Positions 4,808 through 12,672 of a DNA stretch of 14,820 nucleotides are shown piece after piece. This DNA is from JBDTES01 sp039922435 (GTDB taxonomy: Bacteria > Patescibacteriota > Saccharimonadia > Saccharimonadales > UBA4665): contig JBDTES010000007.1 of the NCBI GenBank assembly GCA_039922435.1, forward strand, positions 1-14,820, given 5' to 3'. The position numbers and the translations under genes are program-made. Each line of letters begins with the position of its first letter. Position 1 is the stretch's first letter. Below the pieces are notes generated by a model. It had not been told where the DNA came from, searched no databases, and was given only the letters and a program-made list of their open reading frames with translations.

Positions 4808-6985
4808 TTACAGCTTCTCCAGTGGGGCGAACGATATATTTAACTTCTTAGCGCCTTTTCCCTTGAAGTAGATTGTAGCCGTTTCACCGTCGAGCTCGAC
4901 TATTGTGCCCTCACCAAACAGTTGATGGCGAACACCATCGCCCTCGACTAGATCAGGCACATAGTGCGGCTCATTATTTACTGGTTTAGGCGAGGCCGGT
5001 GCTACGTAGGCACTGTCGTTAAAGCTCATCGATGAGCTCTGACCAAACAAACTACTACCGGTCTGCTCGACGAAATTGGAATCAATTTCACTTAGGAATC
5101 TGGAGGGTGAATTATGCTGCATGCCACCATAGAGTAGCCGCGAGGTGGCGTACAACATGTACAGCTCTTCTTTGGCCCGAGTCATGCCGACGTAACATAA
5201 CCGTCTTTCCTCTTCCATCTCACTCTGGTTGTACAGAGCCCGACTGTGCGGAAAAATCGATTCTTCTAGGCCCGTCATAAACACCACTGGGAATTCTAGA
5301 CCTTTGGCGGCGTGCAAAGTCATAAGAGTCACGGCGTTATTATCGAAATTAGCTCTATCGAGGTCAGATATCAGAGCAACTTCTTCCAAAAAGCCTGACA
5401 AGCCGAGGTCGGCATACGGCTGAGCTACACTCATCAGTTCTTTGACGTTTTCTTGACGACTTTCGGACTGAGGCGTGCCATCATCTAAATATTTCATAAA
5501 TTTCAATCGGCGGACTAGCGAATCAATCAACGCTGACGGCGCAACTTCCTCGACCAAATTACGAAGTGATACAACTATGTCGTTTAGTTCAGTTAGGCCG
5601 GCTCGAGCTTTGCTAGTAATGCTGCCACAATTAGCTGCCTGCGCCAGTGCCTCAGCCAGCGAATAACCAATTCCGGCTTGCCACTCATAAAAGTTCTGAA
5701 GACTTTTTGTGCCAATTCCGCGAGTTGGTACATTGACAACCCTCTCAAAGCTAACATGATCATCCGGCTGATAAATCAGGCGCAAATAAGCCATTAAATC
5801 TTTAATTTCTTGGCGATCGTAGAATCTAACTCCACCAACAATTCGATAAGGTATACCGTACTGGACGAAAGATTCCTCAATACTACGACTCTGAGCATTC
5901 GTTCGGTATAGGACGGCAAAATCCCTAAACTGGTGAGCACCACCATCAACACCGTTCTTGACTCGCCGAATGATAGCCTCAGCCTCTGCTCGCTCACCAC
6001 TAACCTGGACCATCTGAACTGGCATACCGTCGCCAGCAGCTGTCCACAGTTTTTTGTCGCTGCGCTGAGCGTTCTTAGTTATAACAGCGTTAGCCGCATC
6101 CAGAATATGCTTGGTGCTTCGATAATTTTGCTCTAACTTAATAACGGCACAATCTTTATAATCACGCGCAAAATTCAAGATATTACGAAAATCAGCTCCT
6201 CGCCAACTATAAATACTCTGCCAATCATCTCCCACTACTGCCACGTTATGATCTTTGTTGGTTAGCAGTTTAACTAATTTATACTGGGCAGCATTGGTAT
6301 CCTGATATTCGTCGATCATGATATAGCTAAACTGCTCTTGCCACTTACGACGGACTTCTGGATAGTTTTCGAGTAGTTCCACCGTCCGGCCAATTAGGTC
6401 ATCAAAATCAAGTGCCGAATTATCTTTTAACATCCGCTGGTACAACGGATAAACCTGAGCGGCCACCCGACTAGTCGGCGATCCAGCCACGCCGTCATAA
6501 GTTTCGGGCGTCAAAAGCTCATTCTTAGCACTACTAATTAGCGACGCGATAGCCCGTGGCGGAAAGGCCTTCTCGTCGATCATCAACTGTCTACTGACTT
6601 TTTTAACACTGCTCAGCCGATCAGACTCGTCAAAAATAACAAAGCTCCGTGGAATACCAATATGCTCACCATCTTGGCGCAAAAAACGGACACAAATACT
6701 GTGAAACGTGCCCATAAACGGCATAAATGACCGGTTATCAGCGCTCTGACCCAACAGCTCAGCTACCCGCATACGCATTTCTTTGGCAGCTTTATTGGTA
6801 AATGTCACCGCTAGTATATTAAACGGTGTCGCCTTTTTGGTAGCAATTAAATAGGCAATCCGATGGGTTAAGGTTTTGGTTTTACCACTACCGGCCCCGG
6901 CCTGAATTAATAATGGACCATCGGTCGTTTCGACAGCTCGGCGTTGTTCTGAGTTTAGACCTACTAACAAATTCTCTTCTATCAC
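4808..6985 (-). CDS. UvrD/PcrA-type superfamily 1 DNA helicase
   Basis: ATP-driven 3'-5' helicase for nucleotide-excision and mismatch repair and clearing of protein-DNA complexes. At 725 residues it has the family's usual length and all motifs: Q motif LNSEQRRAV (10-18), Walker A AGAGSGKT (29-36), Ia TFTNKAAKEM, II MIDEYQDTN, III VVGDDWQSIYSWRGAD, IV LEQNYRST, V TLHAAKGLEFPVVF, VI RRLCYVGMTRAKEEL. The final 50 residues (HQLFGEGTIVELDGETATIYF) form the Tudor-like C-terminal domain that contacts RNA polymerase in PcrA/UvrD. Oddity: motif III has Trp where the family normally has GDDDQSIY. GTG 6985 gives the correct N-terminus and lies 6 nt after a TAGAAT hexamer. It is followed closely by the NUDIX gene. 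Whether to call it uvrD or pcrA is a naming matter. Confidence 0.96.
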   Translation of the reverse strand: MIEENLLVGLNSEQRRAVETTDGPLLIQAGAGSGKTKTLTHRIAYLIATKKATPFNILAVTFTNKAAKEMRMRVAELLGQSADNRSFMPFMGTFHSICVRFLRQDGEHIGIPRSFVIFDESDRLSSVKKVSRQLMIDEKAFPPRAIASLISSAKNELLTPETYDGVAGSPTSRVAAQVYPLYQRMLKDNSALDFDDLIGRTVELLENYPEVRRKWQEQFSYIMIDEYQDTNAAQYKLVKLLTNKDHNVAVVGDDWQSIYSWRGADFRNILNFARDYKDCAVIKLEQNYRSTKHILDAANAVITKNAQRSDKKLWTAAGDGMPVQMVQVSGERAEAEAIIRRVKNGVDGGAHQFRDFAVLYRTNAQSRSIEESFVQYGIPYRIVGGVRFYDRQEIKDLMAYLRLIYQPDDHVSFERVVNVPTRGIGTKSLQNFYEWQAGIGYSLAEALAQAANCGSITSKARAGLTELNDIVVSLRNLVEEVAPSALIDSLVRRLKFMKYLDDGTPQSESRQENVKELMSVAQPYADLGLSGFLEEVALISDLDRANFDNNAVTLMTLHAAKGLEFPVVFMTGLEESIFPHSRALYNQSEMEEERRLCYVGMTRAKEELYMLYATSRLLYGGMQHNSPSRFLSEIDSNFVEQTGSSLFGQSSSMSFNDSAYVAPASPKPVNNEPHYVPDLVEGDGVRHQLFGEGTIVELDGETATIYFKGKGAKKLNISFAPLEKL

Positions 6986-6991
6986 TTATAC

Positions 6992-6997
6992 ATTCTA
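6992..6997 (-). promoter_or_regulatory. Extended -10-like TGCTAGAAT, 6 nt before the helicase start
   Basis: TAGAAT (five of six consensus) preceded by TGC, that is an extended -10, ends six bases before GTG 6985. It predicts a leaderless helicase mRNA. No -35 and no Shine-Dalgarno sequence. Confidence 0.4.
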
Positions 6998-7023
6998 GCA
7001 AACCAAAGCCAGCCTAGTGCGTT

Positions 7024-7040
7024 GTTTAATTTAAATAAAC
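7024..7040. other. A+T near-palindrome between the disordered membrane-protein gene and the helicase gene
   Basis: GTTTAATTTAAATAAAC is an imperfect inverted repeat in the 65-bp gap. It could be a weak end-of-transcript hairpin of the upstream gene or an operator. Nothing decides between these. Confidence 0.25.
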
Positions 7041-7050
7041 TTAAGAGTTA

Positions 7051-7752
7051 TTACGAGCCAAAGAAATGAGTGTGAGGAATCTTTTGAATAAGAGCGATAA
7101 GCCCAGTATCAAGCATCATATCAACCAGCGCTGCTGCTAAGATAATAGCTAGGACCGTTAGCCAGATACTAGTATTAACGGACCGCTTGCGGGCTACTTC
7201 ATTAACCGGTACAAAGAACTTGTGGTCAGCAATGTATTTATCCCACTCAGCTTGCTGCTTAGCATCGGATTCGGCCTTTAGCCTATCCTCAGCGTCGGGT
7301 GATGGTACTCCGGCATCGCCGTCTGACTTAGTGTCGCCATCTGACGCCGGCGTAACTGGCTTTTCGGTCGGTTCCGGAATAGTTGAGGTTTCGGTCGGTA
7401 TTTCTTTATCGGTTTTAGATAACTTATCAACCGTTTTCTTGGATTCATCCTCTGTATTATTAGGTGTTTTATTAGTTGGTTCAGCCGACTCAGCCGTCGC
7501 TGTCGGGCCGGAATCTGATTCGCTACTGTCTACCACAGGCTCAATTCTAATTTTAGACTCTGGCTTAGGGTCTTTAGGTTCGGCTGGCTCCGGTCTTTCT
7601 ATTAAGTCTAGGTCCCCTTCGGTAGTCACAACCATCGGATCATTCTTAATGGTCGAACGATTACTAATTATAGAAGGCCTCGAAGTCGGCCCTGAAGTTC
7701 TGGGATGGGTTATATCAAAAATCTTTTTGGGAGCCGGTTTTTTAGATTCCAC
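7051..7752 (-). CDS. Disordered Pro/Glu/Ser/Thr-rich protein with C-terminal membrane anchor, unknown function
   Basis: 233 residues, not recognised as a known family. It has a short basic N-terminus (KKPAPKKIFDITHP, possibly a binding motif), a long acidic low-complexity region (about 40-170) rich in P, E, S, T, D and K, and a short conserved-looking stretch (EWDKYIADHKFFVPVNEVARKRS). One strongly hydrophobic segment follows (about 195-215), then a short tail. With no signal peptide the long N-terminal part is probably cytoplasmic and the protein tail-anchored. The start is GTG 7752; a weak purine-rich AAGAAAG precedes it. It sits 31 bp behind tpiA and is probably cotranscribed. The composition suggests a spacer or scaffold rather than an enzyme. 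Confidence 0.75.
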   Translation of the reverse strand: MESKKPAPKKIFDITHPRTSGPTSRPSIISNRSTIKNDPMVVTTEGDLDLIERPEPAEPKDPKPESKIRIEPVVDSSESDSGPTATAESAEPTNKTPNNTEDESKKTVDKLSKTDKEIPTETSTIPEPTEKPVTPASDGDTKSDGDAGVPSPDAEDRLKAESDAKQQAEWDKYIADHKFFVPVNEVARKRSVNTSIWLTVLAIILAAALVDMMLDTGLIALIQKIPHTHFFGS

Positions 7753-7783
7753 TTTTTTTCATTTTCTTTCTTGGATTTCCAGA

Positions 7784-8590
7784 TTATTTCTTATCATCTT
7801 TCGCACGAATCTCGGTCTGTACCTGATAGGCGGCTTCAACAATACCGGTAAACTGCCGATAATTTAGGCTAGCTGCTCCTGGCAAAACCCCATCAACCCC
7901 ATCAACTCTCAAGAAAGCCTTGGCACTATGATCATCAACGCTGCCTCCATAAATAACTCGGATACGCTCGGCCGCCTTACGGCCATACAATTCTTCTATC
8001 TGAAAACGGATATATTTAACAGCCTTTTCGACATCTTCGGGACGAGCCGCTTCACCGTCATAGGCACTAATTGCCCAAATTGGTTCATAAGCAATCACTA
8101 CCTGTTCAATATCTCTACTAGTCAGGTCCATGACGGCCGTCGTAACTTGATCGTGTAAAACTTGCTTAGTCTGTTTGGCCCGGCGCTCTTCTTTGGTTTC
8201 GCCAACACATATAATTGGCACAATCCCATTTCGGACGGCCGCCTTGACTTTATGTTTGACCGTCTCTAGAGTTTCACCGAAATAGATTCGACGAGCCGAA
8301 TGGCCCACAATCACGTAGTCGACAATGCCACTTATCATGGCAAATGACACTTCACCGGTATAGCCACCCTCATCTTCGTAATAGGCGTCTTGAGCAGCTA
8401 AGCCAAATTTACGGCGGTCAATTTCTTGGCTAGTCGGCTGCAAACTTAACATACTAGGAGCTAGAACCACCTCAACCGATCGATGAAGCTGAATATTCTG
8501 GTTTAGCCTATGCACCAGCAAGCTGGCCTGATGAACTGTCAAGTGCATTTTCCAGTTACCGACGACTAGGGTGCGTTTATCTGTAATCAT
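7784..8590 (-). CDS. tpiA: Triosephosphate isomerase (divergent)
   Basis: Interconverts dihydroxyacetone phosphate and glyceraldehyde 3-phosphate in the cytoplasm. 268 residues, slightly longer than the usual 250. The catalytic triad is present: K14 in GNWKM, H97 in VGHSARR, E169 in AYEPIWAIS. The phosphate loop YGGSV (214-218) is also there. Unusual: the near-invariant Glu of GHSERR is Ala (A99); the flexible loop 6, normally WAIGTG, reads WAISAYDGEA with about two extra residues; and the last phosphate-binding loop reads LPGAAS rather than LVGGAS. ATG 8590 places GNWKM at the usual distance. It lies 47 bp after pgk, the usual glycolytic neighbour, without an obvious promoter between. Fold assignment is certain; catalytic efficiency may be altered. 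Confidence 0.94.
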   Translation of the reverse strand: MITDKRTLVVGNWKMHLTVHQASLLVHRLNQNIQLHRSVEVVLAPSMLSLQPTSQEIDRRKFGLAAQDAYYEDEGGYTGEVSFAMISGIVDYVIVGHSARRIYFGETLETVKHKVKAAVRNGIVPIICVGETKEERRAKQTKQVLHDQVTTAVMDLTSRDIEQVVIAYEPIWAISAYDGEAARPEDVEKAVKYIRFQIEELYGRKAAERIRVIYGGSVDDHSAKAFLRVDGVDGVLPGAASLNYRQFTGIVEAAYQVQTEIRAKDDKK

Positions 8591-8637
8591 ATCTGCTAAT
8601 GCTTATATATCTTAGTTTACCACGCTAGGCAGTTAAT

Positions 8638-9927
8638 TTACTTGTTTTCTAAAGCTTCGACGCCCGGTAGTTTGCGCCCAGCCATCAGTTCTAGTGAAGC
8701 TCCACCACCAGTTGAGACGTGGTTAAAACTATCAACTAGGCCACGACTCTCGATATAACCGACCGTATCACCACCCCCTACCAGACTAAACGGCTTGTGG
8801 CCAAATTGCCCGAGCATAGCTTCGACTAAAGTCTCGGTACCGTGAGCAAACGGTCCGACTGGGCCTTGTAACCCTCTGGTTTCGGTAACCCCTAAAGCGC
8901 CGTTCCAGACAACTGTGCCAGCTAGCTGCAAGCTGCCAGCAATAAAAGCAGCACTAAACGGCCCAATGTCTAGAATCATCTCATCTGGTTGAATATGGCT
9001 GTCGATATCAGGTGGACGTTTGGGATAATTCTCAATGTCAGCAAAGATATGTGCGTCCCAATCAACAACTCGGGTTCGAGCAGTTTTATCAATCTTAGAA
9101 GCTACCACCCCGTCTTGGGGTAAATAAAACACAAAATTCTTCTGGGCGGTACGCTCCCGGACCAGCCTCATAATCTGCTTAGCCAGCGGCAAATCTTCGG
9201 CCTCAGTCAGACTCTTGGCCACATTAATGCCTTCCGCTTGCAAAAAAGTATTAGCCATCGCCCCGCCAACCGCTACAAAATCAGCTATATTAATTAGACG
9301 CTTCAGGACTTCCATCTTATCAGCGATTTTGGCACCACCAACAATTGCTGCCAGTGGCCGAGTTGGGTTTTCCATAACATTAGTGATAGTATCAACTTCT
9401 TTTTCGAGCAGCAGGCCGGCTACACTCGGCAGGTACTTTGGTAGTTCTGAAACCGAAACCGACGGATGATGAACCACGCCAAAAGCGTCTTGAACGAAAA
9501 TATCGGCTAAACTGGCTAGTTCTTTAGCAAAGGCCTCGTCATTTGACTCCTCGCCAGCGTGAAACCGAACGTTCTCAAGTAATAATACTTGTCCCGGCTG
9601 CAAATCGGCACTAGCTTTTTGAGCCGCGTCACCGACACAATCGGGCACAAATTGGACGTCTCGGCCCAGTAGCTCCTGCAACCGCTTGGCAATCGGTCGT
9701 AAACTATATTTAGGGTTAACTTTGCCATCAGGCCGACCCAAATGAGAGCAAAGTATCAGCTTGGCACCACGTTCCAACAAATAATTGAGCGTCGGTAAGC
9801 TTTTTTTGATTCGGTAGTCATCAGTAATATTACCCTTGTCATCGAGTGGTAAATTATAGTCGACCCGTACTAGAACGGTTTTACCGTTAACTTCTATATC
9901 ACGAATTGTTTTTTTGTTAAAACTCAT
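8638..9927 (-). CDS. pgk: Phosphoglycerate kinase
   Basis: Transfers phosphate from 1,3-bisphosphoglycerate to ADP, the first ATP-yielding step of glycolysis, in the cytoplasm. 429 residues, a little over the usual 390-420. Motifs: RVDYNLPL (21-28), SHLGRP (61-66), LLLENVRFHAGEE, VQDAFGVVHHPSVSV (usually NDAFGTAHRAHAS, so somewhat divergent), VGGAKIADKMEVL, WNGALGVTETRG followed by GPFAHGT with a small insertion relative to WNGPMGVFE, and the nucleotide-loop VGGGDTV and STGGGASLE at the C-terminus. The ATG at 9927 has GGGGGTGG just upstream and a plausible promoter 48 nt away, making it one of the few genes here with a real leader. It heads pgk-tpiA. Confidence 0.97.
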   Translation of the reverse strand: MSFNKKTIRDIEVNGKTVLVRVDYNLPLDDKGNITDDYRIKKSLPTLNYLLERGAKLILCSHLGRPDGKVNPKYSLRPIAKRLQELLGRDVQFVPDCVGDAAQKASADLQPGQVLLLENVRFHAGEESNDEAFAKELASLADIFVQDAFGVVHHPSVSVSELPKYLPSVAGLLLEKEVDTITNVMENPTRPLAAIVGGAKIADKMEVLKRLINIADFVAVGGAMANTFLQAEGINVAKSLTEAEDLPLAKQIMRLVRERTAQKNFVFYLPQDGVVASKIDKTARTRVVDWDAHIFADIENYPKRPPDIDSHIQPDEMILDIGPFSAAFIAGSLQLAGTVVWNGALGVTETRGLQGPVGPFAHGTETLVEAMLGQFGHKPFSLVGGGDTVGYIESRGLVDSFNHVSTGGGASLELMAGRKLPGVEALENK

Positions 9928-9975
9928 GCCACCCCCGTAAATTTGCTGTCTTCAGCTCGTAGTCGTATTTATAAT

Positions 9976-10004
9976 ATTATCCTAATGCTTAAACTATAGA
10001 CCAA
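9976..10004 (-). promoter_or_regulatory. Promoter of pgk-tpiA: TTGGTC - 17 bp - GATAAT
   Basis: A -35-like TTGGTC (10004-9999) and -10 GATAAT (9981-9976) are separated by exactly 17 bp. The predicted start near 9969 leaves a leader of about 42 nt containing the G-rich GGGGGTGG before ATG 9927. Confidence 0.5.
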
Positions 10005-10025
10005 AAGTCAGCAACTATAAACCGT

Positions 10026-11453
10026 TTAGTCTAGTTGTCGAACTTTTATAGTGTCGGTTGTCCCAACCACCCCCGGCCGCTGACCACTAGCCGAAACCAC
10101 AATATCGCCTTTACTTAATATCTTATTAGCCCTCAGCCAATCAGTTATATCGGCTACCGCTTGGTGGCTAGCTGGGCGGACAAAGCTCTTGATGCCGTAA
10201 ACGATAGCCAGCTGCTGAGCCACCCGAGCATCGGGCGTTACGGCAATAATTGGTACTTCGGGCCGGTGAGAAGCAATCTGCAGCGCGGTAGCCCCAGATT
10301 TAGTCTCGGCTACGATCGCTTTAGCCCCCACGCTAGCTGCCAGCCCAATAATACTGGCACTAATTGCCGCTTGGCGAGACTGATAGGCCTGGTCCATGAA
10401 TAGTGGCTTGACCGGTGCATGATTCTGAGCATAACGCACCAGCCGCTTGGCTACTCTGACAGCTTCAAGCGCATACTGGCCATTGGCCGTTCCATCGCCC
10501 AATATAATCGAATCAGCGCCGACTAGAACGGCCGTCGTAATATCCGAAGCCTCAGCAGCGGTTGGCTCTGGTAATTCGCTCAGATTAGCCAACATTTGGC
10601 TAGCGACAATAGTAGGCTTGGCGTGCTTGATACCTAGACCAATTATTTGCCGCTGCAAAATCGGGACACTTTCGGCCGAAGTCTCGATTACCAGGTTATC
10701 GCCGTTGACCATTACGGCATCGCTAACTTCAATAATCGGTTCAATATTCTCGGTCGCGGCTCTAGTTTCAATTTTAGTAATTATTTGGGTTTCTAGGCCC
10801 AAATTCTTAATCAAGCGCCGCATCTTTTCGATATCTCGAGCCGTTTGGACGAAGCCCATGGCTACATAATCAATGTCATTTTCGCTAGCAAAGGCCAAAT
10901 CTCTTTTATCTTTTTCAGTGATGATATCACCGGCGAAGTCGGTATCTGGCAGATTAATGGTCTTATACTGAATCAAAATACCCTTATTTTTGGCCTCAGC
11001 GCAAACTATCCCATCCTTAATACTGGTAACTACCACCTGGACCCGGCCGTCATATAAATATATCTGCTCACCGCGCTTAACCACGCTAGCCAAATCATAT
11101 TCAGTTGGTATTACCCCTGTAGCCTGCCAGTCAGACCTAAAGCCAAGCAGCAAGGTTTGACCCTTCTGAACATTAATAATACCGCCAAAATTACCGAGGC
11201 GAACCAGAGGCCCTTGTAAATCCATAATAATCGCTACCGGCTTGTGCAGCTCTTTAGAGGCCATCCGAATCCAGTCAATCGACTTAGCGTGCTCTTGGTA
11301 ATTACCGTAACTAAAATTGAGCCTTAGGCCATTGGCGCCACTCTCGATTAACTGCTTAATAGCTTCTGGGTTGGCGGTTGATGGACCTAAACTAGCGATA
11401 AGCTTGGTTCGTTTGTAGTTTTTTAGCGGTACGATCTTAGTTACCTCAGCCAT
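10026..11453 (-). CDS. pyk: Pyruvate kinase (divergent active site)
   Basis: Makes pyruvate and ATP from phosphoenolpyruvate and ADP. 475 residues, the normal bacterial length, with an N-terminal TIM barrel, B domain and C-terminal domain (about 355-475). Retained: TKLIASLGPST (16-26), the PEP-site Arg in GLRLNFSYG, the metal/PEP residues in TKIET (the catalytic Lys and the Glu), ASQML, and EPTAAEASDI. Replaced: LDTKGPEIR is MDLQGPLVR, the SFVR/SFIR motif is GFVQ, MVARGDLGVE is MVNGDNLVIE so that the metal-binding Asp is shifted by one position, and SGETAKG is GDGTANG. A real but clearly diverged member; it may have altered kinetics or cation needs. It lies 30 bp after the PAP2 gene across a hairpin, and about 100 bp before pgk. 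ATG 11453 fits the family. Confidence 0.92.
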   Translation of the reverse strand: MAEVTKIVPLKNYKRTKLIASLGPSTANPEAIKQLIESGANGLRLNFSYGNYQEHAKSIDWIRMASKELHKPVAIIMDLQGPLVRLGNFGGIINVQKGQTLLLGFRSDWQATGVIPTEYDLASVVKRGEQIYLYDGRVQVVVTSIKDGIVCAEAKNKGILIQYKTINLPDTDFAGDIITEKDKRDLAFASENDIDYVAMGFVQTARDIEKMRRLIKNLGLETQIITKIETRAATENIEPIIEVSDAVMVNGDNLVIETSAESVPILQRQIIGLGIKHAKPTIVASQMLANLSELPEPTAAEASDITTAVLVGADSIILGDGTANGQYALEAVRVAKRLVRYAQNHAPVKPLFMDQAYQSRQAAISASIIGLAASVGAKAIVAETKSGATALQIASHRPEVPIIAVTPDARVAQQLAIVYGIKSFVRPASHQAVADITDWLRANKILSKGDIVVSASGQRPGVVGTTDTIKVRQLD

Positions 11454-11459
11454 GTCTTA

Positions 11460-11465
11460 AGTTTA
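11460..11465 (-). promoter_or_regulatory. Weak -10-like TAAACT, 6 nt before the pyk start
   Basis: TAAACT matches four of six -10 positions and ends six bases before ATG 11453, the same spacing as at other genes in the window. No -35 and no Shine-Dalgarno. Weak on its own. Confidence 0.2.
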
Positions 11466-11471
11466 AGTGTA

Positions 11472-11500
11472 ACCACAAGCACTTTATTTGTGCAAGTGGT
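11472..11500 (-). other. Hairpin between the PAP2 gene and pyk
   Basis: ACCAC and GCAC pair with GTGC and GTGGT around a 7-base loop, with one 2x2 internal mismatch. It spans the last codons and stop of the PAP2 gene. The following minus-strand sequence has no U-run, so it is not a standard terminator. It could be an RNA-processing or stability element between the two genes. Confidence 0.4.
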
Positions 11501-11975
11501 ATATGCCCTTCTTTGATGATACCGGCCAGTATTTAACGATTAACCACGCCAAAACTACACCAATTAGAGCACACACCATCGCCCCACCGATATCTGCCAA
11601 GTGATGCACACCGGCCACCACTCGAGCTAGGCCGATAGCGATTGCTAGCACAAATAAGACTACGCCAGCCCAGCGTTTATAGCGCCAGACCGTAAAGGCC
11701 AGGAATGAGGCTAGTAAAGTGTGGTCCGAAACAAAGCCATTGTCAGCGGCATGATAGAAGTACGGCGTGAAATGCCCAGCCACAAAGGGGCGTGGATCAT
11801 AAAACAGGTGACTAGCTAGTTTGGCTAGCAAAAGGGCTAGGATTGCCCCCAAAACCGCCTTAATAGCAAATCGCCACCTTTCGGGCCAGTCCTCTAGGCG
11901 TATCCAAACCAGCAATGCAATCAGCGCCGAAACCACAATCAAATACTTGGCAACTAGGATAATAATCTCATGCAT
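11484..11975 (-). CDS. PAP2-family membrane phosphatase, BcrC-like (probable undecaprenyl-diphosphate phosphatase)
   Basis: 163 residues with about five membrane helices (near 7-25, 37-57, 86-98, 102-120, 128-150). The acid-phosphatase signature is present: K52 with R62-P63 in YDPRPF, S83-D84-H85 in FVSDHT (BcrC-type SDH rather than SGH), and R118, H124 and D128 in RVVAGVHHLAD, with the nucleophilic His expected to be H124. Family members of this size recycle undecaprenyl diphosphate to the monophosphate carrier for cell-wall and glycan synthesis; a different lipid phosphate cannot be excluded. It lies 30 bp before pyk and 64 bp after the YbaK gene. ATG 11975 is preceded at 7 nt by TAAAAT, suggesting its own leaderless transcript. 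Confidence 0.88.
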   Translation of the reverse strand: MHEIIILVAKYLIVVSALIALLVWIRLEDWPERWRFAIKAVLGAILALLLAKLASHLFYDPRPFVAGHFTPYFYHAADNGFVSDHTLLASFLAFTVWRYKRWAGVVLFVLAIAIGLARVVAGVHHLADIGGAMVCALIGVVLAWLIVKYWPVSSKKGIYHLHK

Positions 11976-11982
11976 AAGCGTT

Positions 11983-11988
11983 ATTTTA
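11983..11988 (-). promoter_or_regulatory. -10-like TAAAAT, 7 nt before the PAP2 start
   Basis: TAAAAT (five of six) ends seven bases before ATG 11975. No Shine-Dalgarno is seen in the 64-bp intergenic gap, and no convincing -35 at 16-18 bp. Confidence 0.35.
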
Positions 11989-12039
11989 CTACTTCGACCA
12001 GCTTTTAACTACAGATTAAACTCTCATTTTTAAACGTGC

Positions 12040-12537
12040 TTAAGTGATTGCCTGTTTTGCTAGGCCATCTACAACCTGAACCCCAGGTAATTTAAGTAAC
12101 TCAGCTGGAGCCAGCAAAACCTTGGAAAATCGATTACCACCACCTAGTATTACCTCGTTTGGCGCCAAAACACCAGCATCGATATAGATTGGTATATCCA
12201 TTGGTAAACCAAAGATAGTAACGCCACCGTAGTCCATACCAGTTAGCCGCAAGGCCTCGTCCATCGGCGCAAAAGACACCTTTTTGGTCGCCATCAGCGC
12301 TCGAACCGTCTGATTGACATCTAATCTAGTACTAGCCAGCACCACGCAGGCCGCGTAACTCCTCGGTTCGGTCTTGGCTTGAACGATAATAGTATTAGCC
12401 GATTGGTCGAGACTAAAGCCATAACGCTCACAAAAAGCTGCCGTATCAGCCAACTCCGGATCACACTCCACTACTTTATAGGCAATCCCCGCCACTTCTA
12501 GTGATTTTTGCACCAGCGGCAATAAACTAGTTTTCAT
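12040..12537 (-). CDS. YbaK/ProX-type aminoacyl-tRNA deacylase (editing domain protein)
   Basis: 165 residues covering one YbaK/aaRS-associated domain. The hallmark C-terminal half is clear: LTGMDYGGVTIFGLPMDIPIYIDAG (about residues 99-123), then EVILGGGNRFSKVLLAPAELLKL. Family members hydrolyse mischarged tRNA, for example Ala- or Cys-tRNA(Pro), in trans. The Lys of the usual AKTL/AKSL segment appears as Asn (SANTIIVQAK), so substrate range or activity may differ. Cytoplasmic. The gene stands alone with its own promoter; the start ATG 12537 coincides with the predicted transcription start. Specificity (ProXp-ala, YbaK or other) cannot be assigned from sequence alone. Confidence 0.9.
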   Translation of the reverse strand: MKTSLLPLVQKSLEVAGIAYKVVECDPELADTAAFCERYGFSLDQSANTIIVQAKTEPRSYAACVVLASTRLDVNQTVRALMATKKVSFAPMDEALRLTGMDYGGVTIFGLPMDIPIYIDAGVLAPNEVILGGGNRFSKVLLAPAELLKLPGVQVVDGLAKQAIT

Positions 12538-12544
12538 AAACTTA

Positions 12545-12572
12545 ACTATACCAAACCATAGTAATCTTCAAA
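12545..12572 (-). promoter_or_regulatory. Promoter of the YbaK gene: TTTGAA - 16 bp - TGGTATAGT
   Basis: -10 TATAGT (12550-12545) preceded by TGG, an extended -10, with a -35-like TTTGAA (12572-12567) 16 bp upstream. Only seven bases separate the -10 from ATG 12537, so the predicted transcript is leaderless. Confidence 0.5.
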
Positions 12573-12672
12573 GATAAACCGATCTTTCCACTGAGGCCTG
12601 GGCTAAAACTATAAAGTGCAATCAAATCTCTGTAGTCCAATCGAGGGCATATACATTAAGTATTCTAGTCAC

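Noticed and set aside
7187..7867. 226-codon Ser/Gly/Val-rich plus-strand frame
   Set aside because: Mirror of the low-complexity Pro/Glu/Ser/Thr gene on the minus strand and of the tpiA end; repetitive composition explains the open frame.
10447..10869. 140-codon plus-strand frame
   Set aside because: Antisense to pyk, which has clear motifs throughout.
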